From the NCBI GenBank assembly GCA_031271685.1, contig JAISVH010000022.1, forward strand, positions 1 to 48,888: 48,888 bases of DNA, given 5' to 3'. A program made the position numbers and the translations under genes. The notes beneath the pieces are model-generated. The model made no database searches, was not told the origin of the DNA, and saw only the letters and a list, made by a program, of their open reading frames with translations. Source of the stretch: Eubacterium sp. Its GTDB lineage: Bacteria > Bacillota > Clostridia > Oscillospirales > Ruminococcaceae. Positions within the stretch are counted from its first letter, which is position 1, and every line of letters begins with the position of its first letter. Shown one piece after another: positions 25,576 to 34,036 of the stretch.

Positions 25576-26898
25576 ATGGAAACCTATAAAAGCTTAAGGC
25601 AAAAGCATAAAAAATTTATCTATCATGATTATAAAATAATAGACCGCGGCTTTTATTTTCATTTCTCAATAGACGATACGCTGCACTTTTATCCTCGGTG
25701 GGAGCACAGTTTATCTGTTAATATAGATAGCGGCTTTTATTCTTATCTTGTTTTTAATTTAGGCATGGCCGAACTTGTCAGCTATTGGAAATGCGCGTGT
25801 CCTGAAACAGTTGAGATACGCTGCGGTCCAATTGACGGATTTCAGGAGGACTGGTGGAAAAAGCTTTATAAAAAAGGACTCGGAGAATTTTTTTATAAAA
25901 ATGGAATAGAGCCCGGCGATGATTTTATGACTATAAAGTCCTTGAGATCGGATAATACGCGCAAAATATCGGATATAACCGTGTCAAGCGGCTGTCTGAT
26001 CCCCGTGGGCGGCGGTAAGGACAGTGCGGTCACAATGGAATTGCTGGGTGTGGAAAACAATCTCTGCTATATGATAAATCCACGAAAAGCCGCTGTAGAT
26101 ACCGCAAGGGCCGCGGGTTTTTCCGATGAAAAAATGATAGTGGCGCGACGGACAATCGATAGCGAGCTTTTAAGGCTTAACAGAGAAGGATATCTTAACG
26201 GACATACCCCATTTTCTGCAGTAGTAGCTTTTTCAAGTTATATTTTTGCCTGTTTATCCGGTAAAAAATATATAGCCCTTTCTAATGAAAGCAGTGCCAA
26301 CGAAAGCAATGTATCAGGCACTGAAATAAATCACCAATACAGTAAAAGCGTTGAGTTCGAAAGAGACTTTAGAGAATATACCGCTTATTTATTTGGAGAA
26401 ATCCCCGAATATTTCAGCCTTCTGCGCCCGCTGAACGAATGGCGTATAACCGAACGGTTTGTGTCATATAAAAAATATCTTAATATTTTTCAAAGTTGCA
26501 ATGTTGGTACGAAAGCCGACATTTGGTGCGGAAAGTGCGCTAAATGTCTCTATGTTTACATTATGCTTTCGGCATTTTTAAAAGACGGCAGTCTGATTAA
26601 AATTTTTGGGAGCGATATGTTGTCCAACGAAACATTGACCCCAATATTTGAAGGGCTTATCTATGAAAATGTTGACAAGCCGTTTGAGTGTGTCGGCACG
26701 CGCGAAGAAGTAAAATATGCGTTAAAGAATGCTTATAAGCTTCGTGTGGATGAAAACGAAAAAATTCCGGAGCTGTTATTAAAATTTATAAACATGAACA
26801 GAAATGCCGTTGATAATGCCGTGGAACAATATTATGACAAAAACAATTTCGTGCCCGGTGAATTTTTACATCTTTTAGGAGCAGGTAATGAGAGATAA
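25576..26898 (+). CDS. murL: UDP-MurNAc-L-Ala-L-Glu epimerase (MurL)
   Basis: In Xanthomonas oryzae MurL uses ATP to epimerise the terminal L-Glu of UDP-MurNAc-L-Ala-L-Glu to D-Glu. This 440-residue protein has the expected length and layout: an N-terminal region rich in aromatic residues, a PP-loop-like ATP site LIPVGGGKDSAVTMELL (GGGKDS at 145-150), a central segment with SNESSANESNV (236-246), and a cysteine cluster WCGKCAKC (C318, C321, C324). Immediately downstream, overlapping by 11 bases, is a MurD-like ligase, as in the MurD2-MurL system. I am fairly sure of the family; the reaction is inferred from it and from the partner gene. A GGGGGG run lies before the ATG. A promoter and a family E hairpin precede it. 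Confidence 0.82.
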   Translation: METYKSLRQKHKKFIYHDYKIIDRGFYFHFSIDDTLHFYPRWEHSLSVNIDSGFYSYLVFNLGMAELVSYWKCACPETVEIRCGPIDGFQEDWWKKLYKKGLGEFFYKNGIEPGDDFMTIKSLRSDNTRKISDITVSSGCLIPVGGGKDSAVTMELLGVENNLCYMINPRKAAVDTARAAGFSDEKMIVARRTIDSELLRLNREGYLNGHTPFSAVVAFSSYIFACLSGKKYIALSNESSANESNVSGTEINHQYSKSVEFERDFREYTAYLFGEIPEYFSLLRPLNEWRITERFVSYKKYLNIFQSCNVGTKADIWCGKCAKCLYVYIMLSAFLKDGSLIKIFGSDMLSNETLTPIFEGLIYENVDKPFECVGTREEVKYALKNAYKLRVDENEKIPELLLKFINMNRNAVDNAVEQYYDKNNFVPGEFLHLLGAGNER

Positions 26899-28135
26899 GC
26901 TGATAGATTTTTTTAGCGGCAAGAGCGTGTTGATATTGGGATTTGGTTTAGAAGGAAAATCAACCTACCGCATTTTAACGGAATTGAATTGCGCGGGAAA
27001 TATAATGGTTGCCGACCGAAATCCAATAATTGAAGATTTAGATTGCCGTGTGTTTATAGGAGAAAACTATCTTAAAAACATTAAAAACTATGATATAATC
27101 ATGAAATCTCCCGGTATAGCTCTTTTAGACAGCTTGCCAGAATCCGAAAAAGCGAAAATCACTTCCCAGACCGACCTGCTTTTAAGATTCTGTAAAAGCA
27201 AAACCGTTGGCGTTACCGGCACAAAGGGAAAATCTACCACAGCGTCGCTTATTTACCATATATTAAAAAACTGCGGCAAAAAATCAGCGCTTACAGGAAA
27301 TATTGGAATACCGCCTCTTGATGACTATGAGCTTTATGACGATGATACAATTGTCGTTTGTGAATTGTCCAGTCATCAGCTTGAATACGTAAAAGCGTCG
27401 CCTGATATCGCGGTGATTTTAAATATTTTCCCTGAGCATTTAGACCATTATGTCAGTTTTAAAGCCTATAAATCTGCAAAGGAGAATATCTTTAAATTTC
27501 AAAATCAAGACGGCATCGTTATTTACGATGAAGAATTGGTTTCAGACAGTTATATTAGCATTATTGATAAAAAAATACCGATAAGCGATGTTAAAACAAA
27601 GCTTATCGGGCGTAATAATTTAAACAATATAGCTGTGTCGCTAAAAGTTTCAGTTTTTTTAGGATGTTTTCTGGACGAAGCGGTTAAAGCAGTTGAATCT
27701 TTTGTTCCTTTAAAGCACAGGCTTGAGCCGATCGGCAATATAAACGGCGTAGAATATATAAACGACAGCATCAGCACTATCCCTCAAGCCGCAATAAATG
27801 CGCTTATTTCGCTGCCGGGCAGTGACACGCTCATTGTGGGCGGCATGGACAGAGGAATATCTTATGATATCCTTATAGATTTTTTAAAGGATGGATCAGT
27901 TTTAAATCTGATAGTTCTTCCCGGAGCAGGTTATAGAATAGCCGATGAAATCGAAGCCGCCTATACCCCAAAATTTTCGATTTACCGCGCTCAAGACCTA
28001 GAAAATGCCGTCAGGTTTGCAAAATCTGTGACAAAACTCCGCTGCATCCTTTCACCAGCCGCTGCCAGCTATGATTTTTATAAAAATTTTGAAGAGCGCG
28101 GCGAACATTTTAGAACTTTAGTCAATAGCGTATAA
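26888..28135 (+). CDS. murD2: MurD-type UDP-MurNAc-L-Ala glutamate ligase (MurD2-like)
   Basis: A 415-residue Mur ligase. The N-terminal Rossmann part has LILGFGLEGKST (15-26); the ATP loop is GVTGTKGKSTTASLIYH (GTKGKST at 111-117); then SSHQLEY, NIFPEHLDHYVS and HRLEPIGNINGVEYINDSIST (the third domain, NDSxxT motif). The order is that of MurD. It overlaps murL by 11 bases, so the two are translationally coupled. In the known pair MurD2 adds L-Glu to UDP-MurNAc-L-Ala and MurL then makes it D-Glu; specificity for L-Glu here is inference from the pairing. It could instead be the normal MurD. Its end overlaps the convergent gene at 28118 by 18 bases. Confidence 0.85.
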   Translation: MRDKLIDFFSGKSVLILGFGLEGKSTYRILTELNCAGNIMVADRNPIIEDLDCRVFIGENYLKNIKNYDIIMKSPGIALLDSLPESEKAKITSQTDLLLRFCKSKTVGVTGTKGKSTTASLIYHILKNCGKKSALTGNIGIPPLDDYELYDDDTIVVCELSSHQLEYVKASPDIAVILNIFPEHLDHYVSFKAYKSAKENIFKFQNQDGIVIYDEELVSDSYISIIDKKIPISDVKTKLIGRNNLNNIAVSLKVSVFLGCFLDEAVKAVESFVPLKHRLEPIGNINGVEYINDSISTIPQAAINALISLPGSDTLIVGGMDRGISYDILIDFLKDGSVLNLIVLPGAGYRIADEIEAAYTPKFSIYRAQDLENAVRFAKSVTKLRCILSPAAASYDFYKNFEERGEHFRTLVNSV

Positions 28136-28843
28136 AAAAGCCCTTCCTCGTTTTCCTATATTTTTGATAAGGCCTAAATGCTCTAAAATTATTATAGGAA
28201 GAGCGCTGTTTGAGTAACCGCAGCATTTTGAAAACTCTACTCTCGTGAATTCTAAGGGCAGATTGTCCGGCAGAAATATTTTATAATCTTCCGGTTTTTT
28301 AAAATATGCTTCAGACAGTATATCTACCGGATATTTGGTTGTTTTTATTTTGTTTGCGCGGCTCTGTCCTTTTGAAAACGCTTTAAATTTATTGACTTCC
28401 AGACCAACAATGCAGACTGATAAGTTTGCGTTGTTTAAAAAAGATTTTATTCTGTATAATTCAAGAAACAGGCGGGTTAGATCCTTATGATTTACAGTTC
28501 TGGTTTTGACCGGTTTTCCTGTATCGTGACAAAAGTTAAAATGATTCACTTTTTTTTCAAATGGATATACAATTGTGACGCGGCTAGCTGGAAGAAATTT
28601 TTCTAATTTTTGCCTTAACCTGCCAAAATTTGCCGTTTGTATTTCTATGATCCCGCTTTCTCCAGCTATATCAGCATAATAGCCGCCTATTTTTGCTTCG
28701 TGGTCTATCCCGTTCGCAAAATAATATTTAAGGGTTTTATGTATAGTTTTTTCCCCTAGCGTTCCTATAGCTCCGCTGAGCGAACCTTCTTGTTCCGCCT
28801 GAGATATCGCTTGTTTAAACTTTTCGCTGTCTATTTTTATCAC
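28118..28843 (-). CDS. Unknown protein, PD-(D/E)XK nuclease-like N-terminus
   Basis: I do not recognise a named family. In this 241-residue protein residues 20-70 read SLSGAIGTLGEKTIHKTL, then YYADIAGESGIIEIQT: Glu31, Asp58, Glu67 and Gln69 fit the E..D..ExQ pattern of PD-(D/E)XK-type nucleases (Q in place of K occurs in some). A second basic stretch (about 160-170, QSRANKIKTTKYP) and a C-terminal winged-helix-like part (about 195-241) could bind nucleic acid. It is convergent with murD2 and diverges from gapA. No partner gene is adjacent, so it is not clearly part of a defence operon. Confidence 0.6.
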   Translation of the reverse strand: MIKIDSEKFKQAISQAEQEGSLSGAIGTLGEKTIHKTLKYYFANGIDHEAKIGGYYADIAGESGIIEIQTANFGRLRQKLEKFLPASRVTIVYPFEKKVNHFNFCHDTGKPVKTRTVNHKDLTRLFLELYRIKSFLNNANLSVCIVGLEVNKFKAFSKGQSRANKIKTTKYPVDILSEAYFKKPEDYKIFLPDNLPLEFTRVEFSKCCGYSNSALPIIILEHLGLIKNIGKRGRAFLYAID

Positions 28844-28928
28844 TCCTTTGTGAACATGTTCTAGTAATTTTATACAAAATAATTTATTAAGTAATAATAA
28901 AATTTTTTTTTGCTCATATTAAATTTAC

Positions 28929-28957
28929 TTGATAATTTTTTACAATTAATGTATAAT
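28929..28957 (+). promoter_or_regulatory. Sigma-A promoter of gapA
   Basis: TTGATA (28929-28934), a 17-base spacer and TATAAT (28952-28957); 43 bases before the gapA start. Confidence 0.8.
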
Positions 28958-29000
28958 ATTTTATGTAGGAAAAAATAAAAAATATCAGGAGGACAATTAA

Positions 29001-30014
29001 ATGGCAGTAAAGGTGGCAATTAACGGATTTGGCCGTATTGGGCGATTGGCTTTCAGGCAGATGTTCGGGGCAACCGGTTATGAAATCGTGGCAATCAATG
29101 ATTTGACCGCGCCTAAAATGTTAGCGCATCTGTTAAAGTATGATTCCGCGCAGGGTAGATATGACGGACATACAGTCGAGTCAAAAGATGACGCTATTGT
29201 GGTTGACGGGAAAGCTATTTTAATTTATAAAGAGGCGGACGCTAAAAATCTTCCATGGGGTAAAATTGGTGTTGACGTAGTTCTTGAGTGCACCGGCTTT
29301 TATGTTTCCAAAGAAAAATCTCAGGCGCATATTGATGCGGGCGCTAAAAAAGTGGTTATCTCCGCTCCCGCCGGAAACGATCTCCCTACCGTTGTATTTG
29401 GTGTTAACGAAAATATACTAAAAGCATCTGACACTATTATTTCCGCCGCTTCGTGCACGACCAACTGCTTAGCTCCAATGGCAAAGGCATTGAACGATTT
29501 TGCTCCTATACAGTCGGGTATTATGGCCACCATCCACGCATATACCGGCGACCAAATGGTGCTTGACGGACCGCACAGAAAAGGCGACCTCCGCCGTGCC
29601 AGAGCCGCCGCAGCAAACATAGTGCCTAATTCTACCGGCGCCGCAAAAGCTATCGGACTTGTAATTCCGGAGCTTAACGGAAAGCTTATCGGCTCCGCAC
29701 AGCGTGTTCCTGTCGTTACCGGGTCCACTACTATTCTTACCGCTGTGATAAAAGGTAACGATGTCACTAAGGATAAAATAAATGCGGCAATGAAAGCCGC
29801 TTCTTCTGAATCTTACGGCTACTGCGAAGACGAAATCGTGTCTTCCGATGTTATCGGGATTTCTTTCGGTTCATTATTTGACTCAACCCAAACCATGGTG
29901 GCCCATATTTGCGACGACCTTTATGAGGTTCAGGTGGTTTCATGGTATGACAACGAAAACAGTTATACTTCCCAGATGGTTAAGACAATCAAATATTTTG
30001 CGGAGTTGAAATAG
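29001..30014 (+). CDS. gapA: Glyceraldehyde-3-phosphate dehydrogenase
   Basis: The glycolytic NAD-dependent enzyme, 337 residues, full length. N-terminal NAD fold [17 protein letters not shown]; catalytic cysteine in [12 protein letters not shown] (Cys near 152); [25 protein letters not shown] cut here to its start (about 175-199); C-terminal [20 protein letters not shown] lies 9 bases before the ATG. It is monocistronic here and its codon use looks optimised, in keeping with high expression. Confidence 0.97.
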   Translation: MAVKVAINGFGRIGRLAFRQMFGATGYEIVAINDLTAPKMLAHLLKYDSAQGRYDGHTVESKDDAIVVDGKAILIYKEADAKNLPWGKIGVDVVLECTGFYVSKEKSQAHIDAGAKKVVISAPAGNDLPTVVFGVNENILKASDTIISAASCTTNCLAPMAKALNDFAPIQSGIMATIHAYTGDQMVLDGPHRKGDLRRARAAAANIVPNSTGAAKAIGLVIPELNGKLIGSAQRVPVVTGSTTILTAVIKGNDVTKDKINAAMKAASSESYGYCEDEIVSSDVIGISFGSLFDSTQTMVAHICDDLYEVQVVSWYDNENSYTSQMVKTIKYFAELK

Positions 30015-30034
30015 ATTTGATGTATAGCATTTTG

Positions 30035-30135
30035 ATGACCGAGTTAATGTCCACCGTCTCATAGGCGGCGGATGGTGTTCAATCCATCGTTGACGCTTGT
30101 TAAAACACTTGAAGCGGATTCGCCGCAGATGTTTG
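30035..30135 (-). repeat. Composite dispersed repeat (families F and A, inverted)
   Basis: The stretch GACGCTTGTTAAAACACTTGAAGCGGATTCGCCGCAGATGTTT (30092-30134, here only described) matches the inverted copies near 17591 and, on the other strand, 35184-35260. It follows the gapA stop and includes an imperfect hairpin at about 30050-30095. Confidence 0.65.
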
Positions 30136-30172
30136 AATTTCAAAAATAAAAAGGCTTTCTGTCAGTTAAAAT

Positions 30173-30215
30173 TTAACCATCTTTCGCCGCCCGAAGGGCG
30201 GCGAAAGATGGTTAA
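30173..30215. terminator. Perfect 20-base-pair hairpin after gapA
   Basis: TTAACCATCTTTCGCCGCCC (30173-30192) pairs without mismatch with 30196-30215 around a GAA loop. It lies between the convergent gapA and the gene ending at 30232. There is no T-tract, but the arms end in AT. It probably stops or protects transcripts from both sides. Confidence 0.6.
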
Positions 30216-30231
30216 TGAGCAAAATTAAAAA

Positions 30232-31059
30232 TCATATGTTTTCTATTATTTCAACCGCATATCCGTATTCCGGAAAGTCTGATAATATACGATTTTTGCA
30301 TCTATCAGTAAATTCTTTTTCTGATCGCTTATCTTCCCTCATTATCCGTTTTGCGCCCCAAAGATGGGTGAATTTTTTTTGCGGAAAAAAAACTCTATTC
30401 TTATTCAATAAAACTTGTACAGGCATTTTAAGCTCTTCAGCGCAGACAGACAGCAGCCGCTGTTCGGCAAAAACCATACGGCACAAAAAGTCGTCGCAGT
30501 CTTCCGCGTGTTTCATAAAATCTATTGATTTATTAACGTAATATTGCTTAAAACCCTCGTCAGGCAGATATAAAAATGCGGTGTTTAGTGGAGACGCCGC
30601 CTTGCTCCAAGACGGATTAAAATGATAATCAGGTTTCATTTCAAAGTATGTAAAATCAGGATATATCATGTCAGAAATAGTTTCATAATGAGCCGCGATT
30701 ATGCTGTTTCCGAACTCGGGATTTTCCCAGACAATAAAATCAGTGTCGATCATCACGATTGGAGCGGAAGTCTCGCGAAGGGCGAAAAGCTTTCCGGCAG
30801 CCCAAAACATTTTCGGATTTATCCCCTCAAAATCATCGGGTATAGTGTTGGCAATGCTGTCCCAAATCCCTTTAAGCCCTATGTCGGTGTAATAATCAAA
30901 CGAGACTTTATCGGCATGCAAGGTAATGTTTCCTCCGGAACGTCGCCATACCAACGCGGATAACACCATGCAATAAAGATCAAATTTTTCTATTTTAAAT
31001 GATTTTATGCCTGTTTTTGACAGTTGAGGCAAAAAACTGGCTGCGTGCACCGCTTGCAT
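30232..31059 (-). CDS. Unknown protein, glycosyltransferase-like (DxD motif)
   Basis: A 275-residue soluble protein. IVMIDTDFIVW (101-111) carries a DxD-like Asp105-Thr-Asp107 after a hydrophobic strand, as in GT-A glycosyltransferases; residues 42-60 and 85-95 (AAGKLFAL) resemble the nucleotide-sugar fold, and EMKPDYHFNPSWSKAASPLNTAFLY is partly similar to capsule-type glycosyltransferases (DUF6734-like). I am not sure of the family. GGGAGAG precedes the ATG by about 8 bases. The gene at 31073 ends 13 bases upstream on the same strand, so the two are an operon. Confidence 0.65.
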   Translation of the reverse strand: MQAVHAASFLPQLSKTGIKSFKIEKFDLYCMVLSALVWRRSGGNITLHADKVSFDYYTDIGLKGIWDSIANTIPDDFEGINPKMFWAAGKLFALRETSAPIVMIDTDFIVWENPEFGNSIIAAHYETISDMIYPDFTYFEMKPDYHFNPSWSKAASPLNTAFLYLPDEGFKQYYVNKSIDFMKHAEDCDDFLCRMVFAEQRLLSVCAEELKMPVQVLLNKNRVFFPQKKFTHLWGAKRIMREDKRSEKEFTDRCKNRILSDFPEYGYAVEIIENI

Positions 31060-31072
31060 GGATTATCTCTCC

Positions 31073-31597
31073 CTATATAATTTGTATACCATAGCCAAAC
31101 TTATTAAGCTGATAGGAGTTTATATATTCTGAAAACGTTTTATATTCTTGATATTCAAATTTGGACAATTTGAATTGCCGAATATCGAACGAACCCATGA
31201 TCAGCGAACTGAAAGAAAAAGAATCTATCCAAAAATAACTTAAATTAAATGAATCAAAAATGTGGAAATTTTTAAGAAAATATAGGTAGGAATTTAAATG
31301 CGAGGAATAAAAAGAACAAGGCAAACCGGATGAATAAAAATATACCGCGCCGGGCTTTGCTTTTACATCCGTATTTTTTATATAATTTTTACCGAATGCT
31401 TCACAAAGAGTTTTTTCTATATTATTTGATTTTGAATTTTCAATTATGTCGGCAATTTTTTCGCCGCTGTGCCGTCTCAGCCATTTCAAAAGGCTTCCTC
31501 CATAATAATAACTTTTAAGTGACTGCAAGTCAAAATTATTTTTTATTTCATAAGCGTTAAATACCTTTTGCCCGTTGAGCCACAAGCTATATCTCAT
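31073..31597 (-). CDS. Unknown 174-residue protein
   Basis: I do not recognise a family. The N-terminus (about 1-75) reads MRYSLWLNGQKVFNAYEIKNNF (split by position), then SLKSYYYGGSLLKWLRRHSGEKIADIIE: a short helical module (F/L.S....YY.G.L.KWL...G) also seen at the front of diverse uncharacterised bacterial proteins. The C-terminal part is aromatic and serine-rich with no motif I can name. GAGGTGAG lies upstream of the ATG. It is followed by the glycosyltransferase-like gene, so the two products may act together. Confidence 0.6.
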   Translation of the reverse strand: MRYSLWLNGQKVFNAYEIKNNFDLQSLKSYYYGGSLLKWLRRHSGEKIADIIENSKSNNIEKTLCEAFGKNYIKNTDVKAKPGAVYFYSSGLPCSFYSSHLNSYLYFLKNFHIFDSFNLSYFWIDSFSFSSLIMGSFDIRQFKLSKFEYQEYKTFSEYINSYQLNKFGYGIQII

Positions 31598-31633
31598 ATT
31601 CTCACCTCGCTTCCTAGAATAATAACGCGAAAA

Positions 31634-31725
31634 CTGTAGTTAATCTGTGCAAGCGGATTGACTGCAAAATATCATTCGGTTTGAGGAAACTATTTTTTGA
31701 TTATTTTTAAGTTAATTTACTATAT
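31634..31725 (-). repeat. Repeat family D element overlapping a gene end
   Basis: The stretch ends in TAAGTTAATTTACTATA on the plus strand and begins with CTGTAGTTAATCTGTGC, giving imperfect inverted ends. It resembles the arms at 12547-12602 and, inverted, 46018-46072. Its last bases supply the TAG stop (31720-31722) of the gene at 31720. Confidence 0.65.
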
Positions 31726-32892
31726 TTCGGTTTTAACCAAATCGGCAATTTTTTTGTATTTCATGGCAGCTCCCTCAAATTCGGGAGACATAGCCCTCAT
31801 ATCGGCATATTTAAATTGCAGCAGCTTTATAGTCTGTTCTTTAGACATAATTTTTAATCGTTCTTTTAACGCTGATAACTCAATGCTTATTTTGTCATCA
31901 TGATGCTTTATAAGAAACGAAACCTCATCGATTAACCCCTCGTTAAACCCAAGCCTGCGCATTATTCTCGCCGCATATATTTTTGATCGCTCGGCATGTC
32001 CGCCGTATTGTCCGCAGCCGTTTTTATCCAGTGAAAAACAATCGGGTTTTCCGAGTGAGTGAAACAGCAGGGCATATCGCACAGATAAAACGGGAGGCGC
32101 GAACCCAACGCTTTTTATGGTATGCGTTAACATGTCATAGTAGTGCTCACTGCGGTGTTGTTCCACGTTGTCAATCATTTTAAACTCGGGTATTATAGAT
32201 ATGAAAACATTTTTGTATTCTGAAAGAACTGCGCTTATTTGCTTACCGCCGATCACCCTGTTAAATGCGCCGGTAAAATCGTAGGCGGATGATTCGGTGT
32301 TTTTATAATCCTTAAAAATATTGTCGGCACATTCAAAAATCCATTCTTTAGTTTTTTCGGCAATGACATATTGCTCATCCGAAGAATAAAGTTCTAGCGC
32401 GGTTAAAATGCTTAAGGGGTTAATAAAAAAAACATCTTTACAGATGGCTTTAATAATTTTCATTTCACCTTCCAGACAGCTAAGCCCATGGAAAGGATCA
32501 ACAAACCCTTCGTCTTCGTTAAACGCTATAGCGTTAAAAGTAAAATCTCGGTTTCCCAGATCATCAAATATGCTGTCAGTATAAATTGAAAGCCCATCGT
32601 TATCAAAGCCTTTCCGATACGGCGTAACAAGCACCGACATTGTTCCGGAATATATGATTAACTCTCCTTTTATAAGATTTTCATCGTTTATCTGATAGCC
32701 TTTAAAAATATTTAAAATGCGCTCAACAGGAGCGTTTGTAATTATATCAAAATCAACGGCAAAGCCTGTGATGATGCCGCGCACGCATTTGCCGGCAATA
32801 TGCGCTTTATAAGAATGTTCGTTCAATTTTTTTATAATATCGTTTATCCTGTCGGGAAGCTTGATTTTTATTTCTCTAATATCCCCACCCAT
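31720..32892 (-). CDS. Degenerate tRNA nucleotidyltransferase/poly(A) polymerase-like HD protein
   Basis: A 390-residue protein with the domain order of CCA-adding enzymes: a nucleotidyltransferase head (about 10-150), a middle RNA-binding part and an HD-like C-terminal domain (about 265-350). The head has AHIAGKCVRGIITGFAVDFDIIT (about 30-52, split here), where the usual GG is GK and the usual RD is RG; the DxD (Asp-Phe-Asp) is kept. The HD site reads LFHSLGKPD, with Ser replacing the Asp of HD, and later GHAERS and IKHHD. So metal binding in the HD domain is doubtful. It may be a divergent or inactive paralogue. The start overlaps the ttcA-like gene stop by 17 bases; its own stop lies in a family D repeat. 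Confidence 0.78.
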   Translation of the reverse strand: MGGDIREIKIKLPDRINDIIKKLNEHSYKAHIAGKCVRGIITGFAVDFDIITNAPVERILNIFKGYQINDENLIKGELIIYSGTMSVLVTPYRKGFDNDGLSIYTDSIFDDLGNRDFTFNAIAFNEDEGFVDPFHGLSCLEGEMKIIKAICKDVFFINPLSILTALELYSSDEQYVIAEKTKEWIFECADNIFKDYKNTESSAYDFTGAFNRVIGGKQISAVLSEYKNVFISIIPEFKMIDNVEQHRSEHYYDMLTHTIKSVGFAPPVLSVRYALLFHSLGKPDCFSLDKNGCGQYGGHAERSKIYAARIMRRLGFNEGLIDEVSFLIKHHDDKISIELSALKERLKIMSKEQTIKLLQFKYADMRAMSPEFEGAAMKYKKIADLVKTEI

Positions 32893-33592
32893 TTACATTA
32901 CCTTTCCGCAACGCCCCAAAGATACGCTGTTTAAAGCCTTTGTCACCTTGTTCCATCTTTTGTAAAAACACCTTAATGTTTTGGCGTTCACTGGCTTTAT
33001 CCGCCGGACAAGAAGATTTTACCACGTTAAAGCCATTGCGCTTGCAGCAGGATACAACTTGTTGTTCTGGGGCAAACACCAACGGCCTTATCATAATAAG
33101 ATCTTTTCGTGATAGATATGTTTTAGGCGCGAAACAGCCTATTCGTCCTTCGCGGAAAAGATTCATAACAAAAGTTTCAATAACGTCGTCGTTGTTATGT
33201 CCCAACGCGATTTTATTGCATCCCAACGCCTTTGCGGCGTCATGCAGCGCCCCGCGCCGCATTTTAGCGCAGAGCGAACATGGGTTTGATTCTTTTCGGA
33301 TATCAAACACTATTTCGGCTATATCAGTCTTTATCAAGGTAAACGGGATCTGCAAAGCGTCGCAAAGAGCTTTAACAGGAGAAAAGTCTCCCGGAGTCTT
33401 ATTAAAACAAGGGTCAAGGGTTATTGCATGCAAATCATAGTCAAATTCAGCAAAACGCCGCATTTTAGCAAGACCTGCAAGCAATACAACGCTGTCTTTT
33501 CCGCCCGATACCCCCACGGCTATTTTATCTCCACTTTCAATCAGCATAAATTCCTGGCAGGCTCTTCTTATAAAACCCAACATTTTTTGCAT
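32876..33592 (-). CDS. TtcA-like tRNA 2-thiolation PP-loop ATPase
   Basis: A 238-residue ATP pyrophosphatase of the TtcA/TilS-like group. The PP-loop is VGVSGGKDSVVLLAGL (about 26-41). A CxxC (CSLC, about 119-122) and a further cysteine in KSSCPA (about 194-199) fit the Fe-S cluster site of TtcA, which thiolates cytidine 32 of tRNA. GHNNDDVIETFVMNL is the family block after it. The substrate is inferred from the family; related proteins modify other tRNA positions. The coupling with a tRNA nucleotidyltransferase-like gene fits a role in tRNA. Confidence 0.87.
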   Translation of the reverse strand: MQKMLGFIRRACQEFMLIESGDKIAVGVSGGKDSVVLLAGLAKMRRFAEFDYDLHAITLDPCFNKTPGDFSPVKALCDALQIPFTLIKTDIAEIVFDIRKESNPCSLCAKMRRGALHDAAKALGCNKIALGHNNDDVIETFVMNLFREGRIGCFAPKTYLSRKDLIMIRPLVFAPEQQVVSCCKRNGFNVVKSSCPADKASERQNIKVFLQKMEQGDKGFKQRIFGALRKGNVNGWGY

Positions 33593-33787
33593 TTATTATT
33601 TAATCCTTATTCAGAGTCATTATTTGATTACATTAATTTTATCATTTTTTTATTTTATTTTCAACTATTTTATATGTTTATAGTATATTTTGTGAAATTT
33701 ATATAATTTTCAACAATAAATAATGGAATAATAGATAAATTTTATTTGTATAATTAAATAAAATAAGTTTGGACAAGGTGGAGAAGA

Positions 33788-34033
33788 ATGGAAAACATAA
33801 AATCTCTTAAAAGAGTAATATCAAGTGGCAACGATATTAAAGAGGAAAGAGAATTAGAGCTTTTTGACGACCCCCGGCCAATTAAAAAAGGAAAAATAGG
33901 AATGAAAGGTATATTTATCCGGCAGATAATTATGACCGGATTAATATTAGCGGGATATTTTTTTGCGAAAGCTTCGTTTCCTTTACTATTTACAACGGCA
34001 AATAATTTTCTGAAAATGTATGTAGGCAGCTAG
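33788..34033 (+). CDS. Small membrane protein, SpoIVFA-like N-terminus
   Basis: An 81-residue protein. Residues 1-44 are charged and cytoplasmic (SLKRVISSGNDIKEEREL), then one transmembrane segment at about 46-63. It lies three bases before the M50 protease, as SpoIVFA-type M23 proteins precede SpoIVFB in spore formers; only the N-terminal anchor seems to be left, with no M23 domain. The link to SpoIVFA is inference from position and shape. GGTGGAG lies 5-9 bases before the ATG. Confidence 0.65.
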   Translation: MENIKSLKRVISSGNDIKEERELELFDDPRPIKKGKIGMKGIFIRQIIMTGLILAGYFFAKASFPLLFTTANNFLKMYVGS

Positions 34034-34036
34034 CGT

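Noticed and set aside
28118-28843. A defence island around the nuclease-like gene
   Set aside because: Neighbours are murD2 and gapA, both housekeeping; no partner genes or mobile genes are adjacent.
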